This document shows, piece by piece, positions 5,919 to 5,971 of a DNA stretch of 5,971 nt. Source of the stretch: UBA668 sp041178405 (lineage in GTDB: Bacteria > Actinomycetota > Acidimicrobiia > Acidimicrobiales > Ilumatobacteraceae). Where the stretch lies: positions 1 through 5,971 of the forward strand of contig JBEGVK010000021.1 in NCBI GenBank assembly GCA_041178405.1, given 5' to 3'. The notes below the pieces were generated by a model. The model searched no databases. It saw only the letters and a program-made list of their open reading frames with translations, and was not told where the DNA came from. Position 1 is the stretch's first letter. Each line of letters starts with the position of its first letter. A program made the position numbers and the translations under genes.

Positions 5919-5971
5919 ATGGCAATCGACGTCACCGATGCGACATTCCAGGCGGAGGTCATCGAGCGATC
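5919..5971 (+). CDS. Partial 5' end of a probable thioredoxin-family protein
   Basis: Only the first 17 codons are present (MAIDVTDATFQAEVIER) before the window ends. The pattern of a short beta strand, V-T-D-x-x-F and then V-I-E-R is typical of thioredoxin N-termini in actinobacteria, where the WCGPC active site would follow about 15-20 residues later. That site is outside the window, so the assignment is tentative. A full-length thioredoxin or a longer thioredoxin-TPR protein (CnoX/YbbN-like) are both possible. The start is supported by the -10-like hexamer six bases upstream and by the mirrored arrangement with the divergent kinase gene. Confidence 0.6.
   Translation, partial: MAIDVTDATFQAEVIER

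Larger units (their letters stand above)
5885..5921. repeat. 37-bp imperfect palindrome spanning two divergent starts
   Basis: Eighteen-base arms flank a single central base at 5903, with 16 of 18 pairs complementary (mismatches only at 5896/5910 and 5897/5909). Each arm carries CATGCCCGCAC in inverted orientation, and the outer ends are the start codons of the kinase gene (minus) and the thioredoxin-like gene (plus). It holds both predicted -10 hexamers. It could be a symmetric bidirectional promoter, an operator for a dimeric regulator, or both. Confidence 0.8.

Noticed and set aside
5888..5962. Extended start for the kinase gene at 5920 or 5962
   Set aside because: Either would overlap the start of the divergent thioredoxin-like gene and run through the promoter palindrome, and the added residues do not look like kinase family sequence. 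The ATG at 5920 arises from the symmetry of the inverted repeat.

Overview
The window reads as a compact, very GC-rich actinobacterial chromosome segment. GC-rich codon choice, an F420-type luciferase-like oxidoreductase, an actinobacterial-style PAC2 protein, an HRDC-containing UvrD helicase and starts that look leaderless all point to Actinomycetota. The protein style reminds me of Acidimicrobiia (Ilumatobacter-like), but that is an impression from memory and not a test. No IS element, CRISPR array, tRNA, rRNA or phage gene was seen. All four complete genes end in TGA.

Layout: four complete genes lie on the minus strand and one partial gene lies on the plus strand at the right edge. Reading in the direction of transcription (right to left), they are an ACAD10/11-like aminoglycoside-phosphotransferase-fold kinase (5887-4799), a PAC2-family protein (4744-3863), an F420-dependent luciferase-like oxidoreductase (3799-2780) and a 900-residue UvrD-like helicase with an unexplained N-terminal region and a C-terminal HRDC domain (2747-45). 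At the right edge, a plus-strand gene beginning at 5919 has a thioredoxin-like N-terminus and is cut off by the window end. Intergenic gaps are 31, 54, 63 and 32 bases, so no stretch over 300 bases lacks a gene. The first 44 bases are too short to assign.

Expression: four of the five starts have a TANNNT -10-like hexamer ending 6-7 bases before the ATG, as expected for leaderless mRNAs. The exception is the PAC2 gene. It has no such hexamer but has a Shine-Dalgarno GGAG, which fits translation as the second gene of a kinase-PAC2 transcript. The most striking non-coding structure is a 37-bp imperfect palindrome (5885-5921) that includes both divergent ATGs and both -10 hexamers of the kinase and thioredoxin-like genes.

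The genes do not form an obvious single pathway. The kinase and oxidoreductase could both act in lipid or small-molecule catabolism, PAC2 may relate to proteasome biology, and the helicase belongs to DNA repair. I do not see strong evidence for a new multi-gene system. The items most worth checking are the palindromic divergent promoter and the helicase's N-terminal extension.
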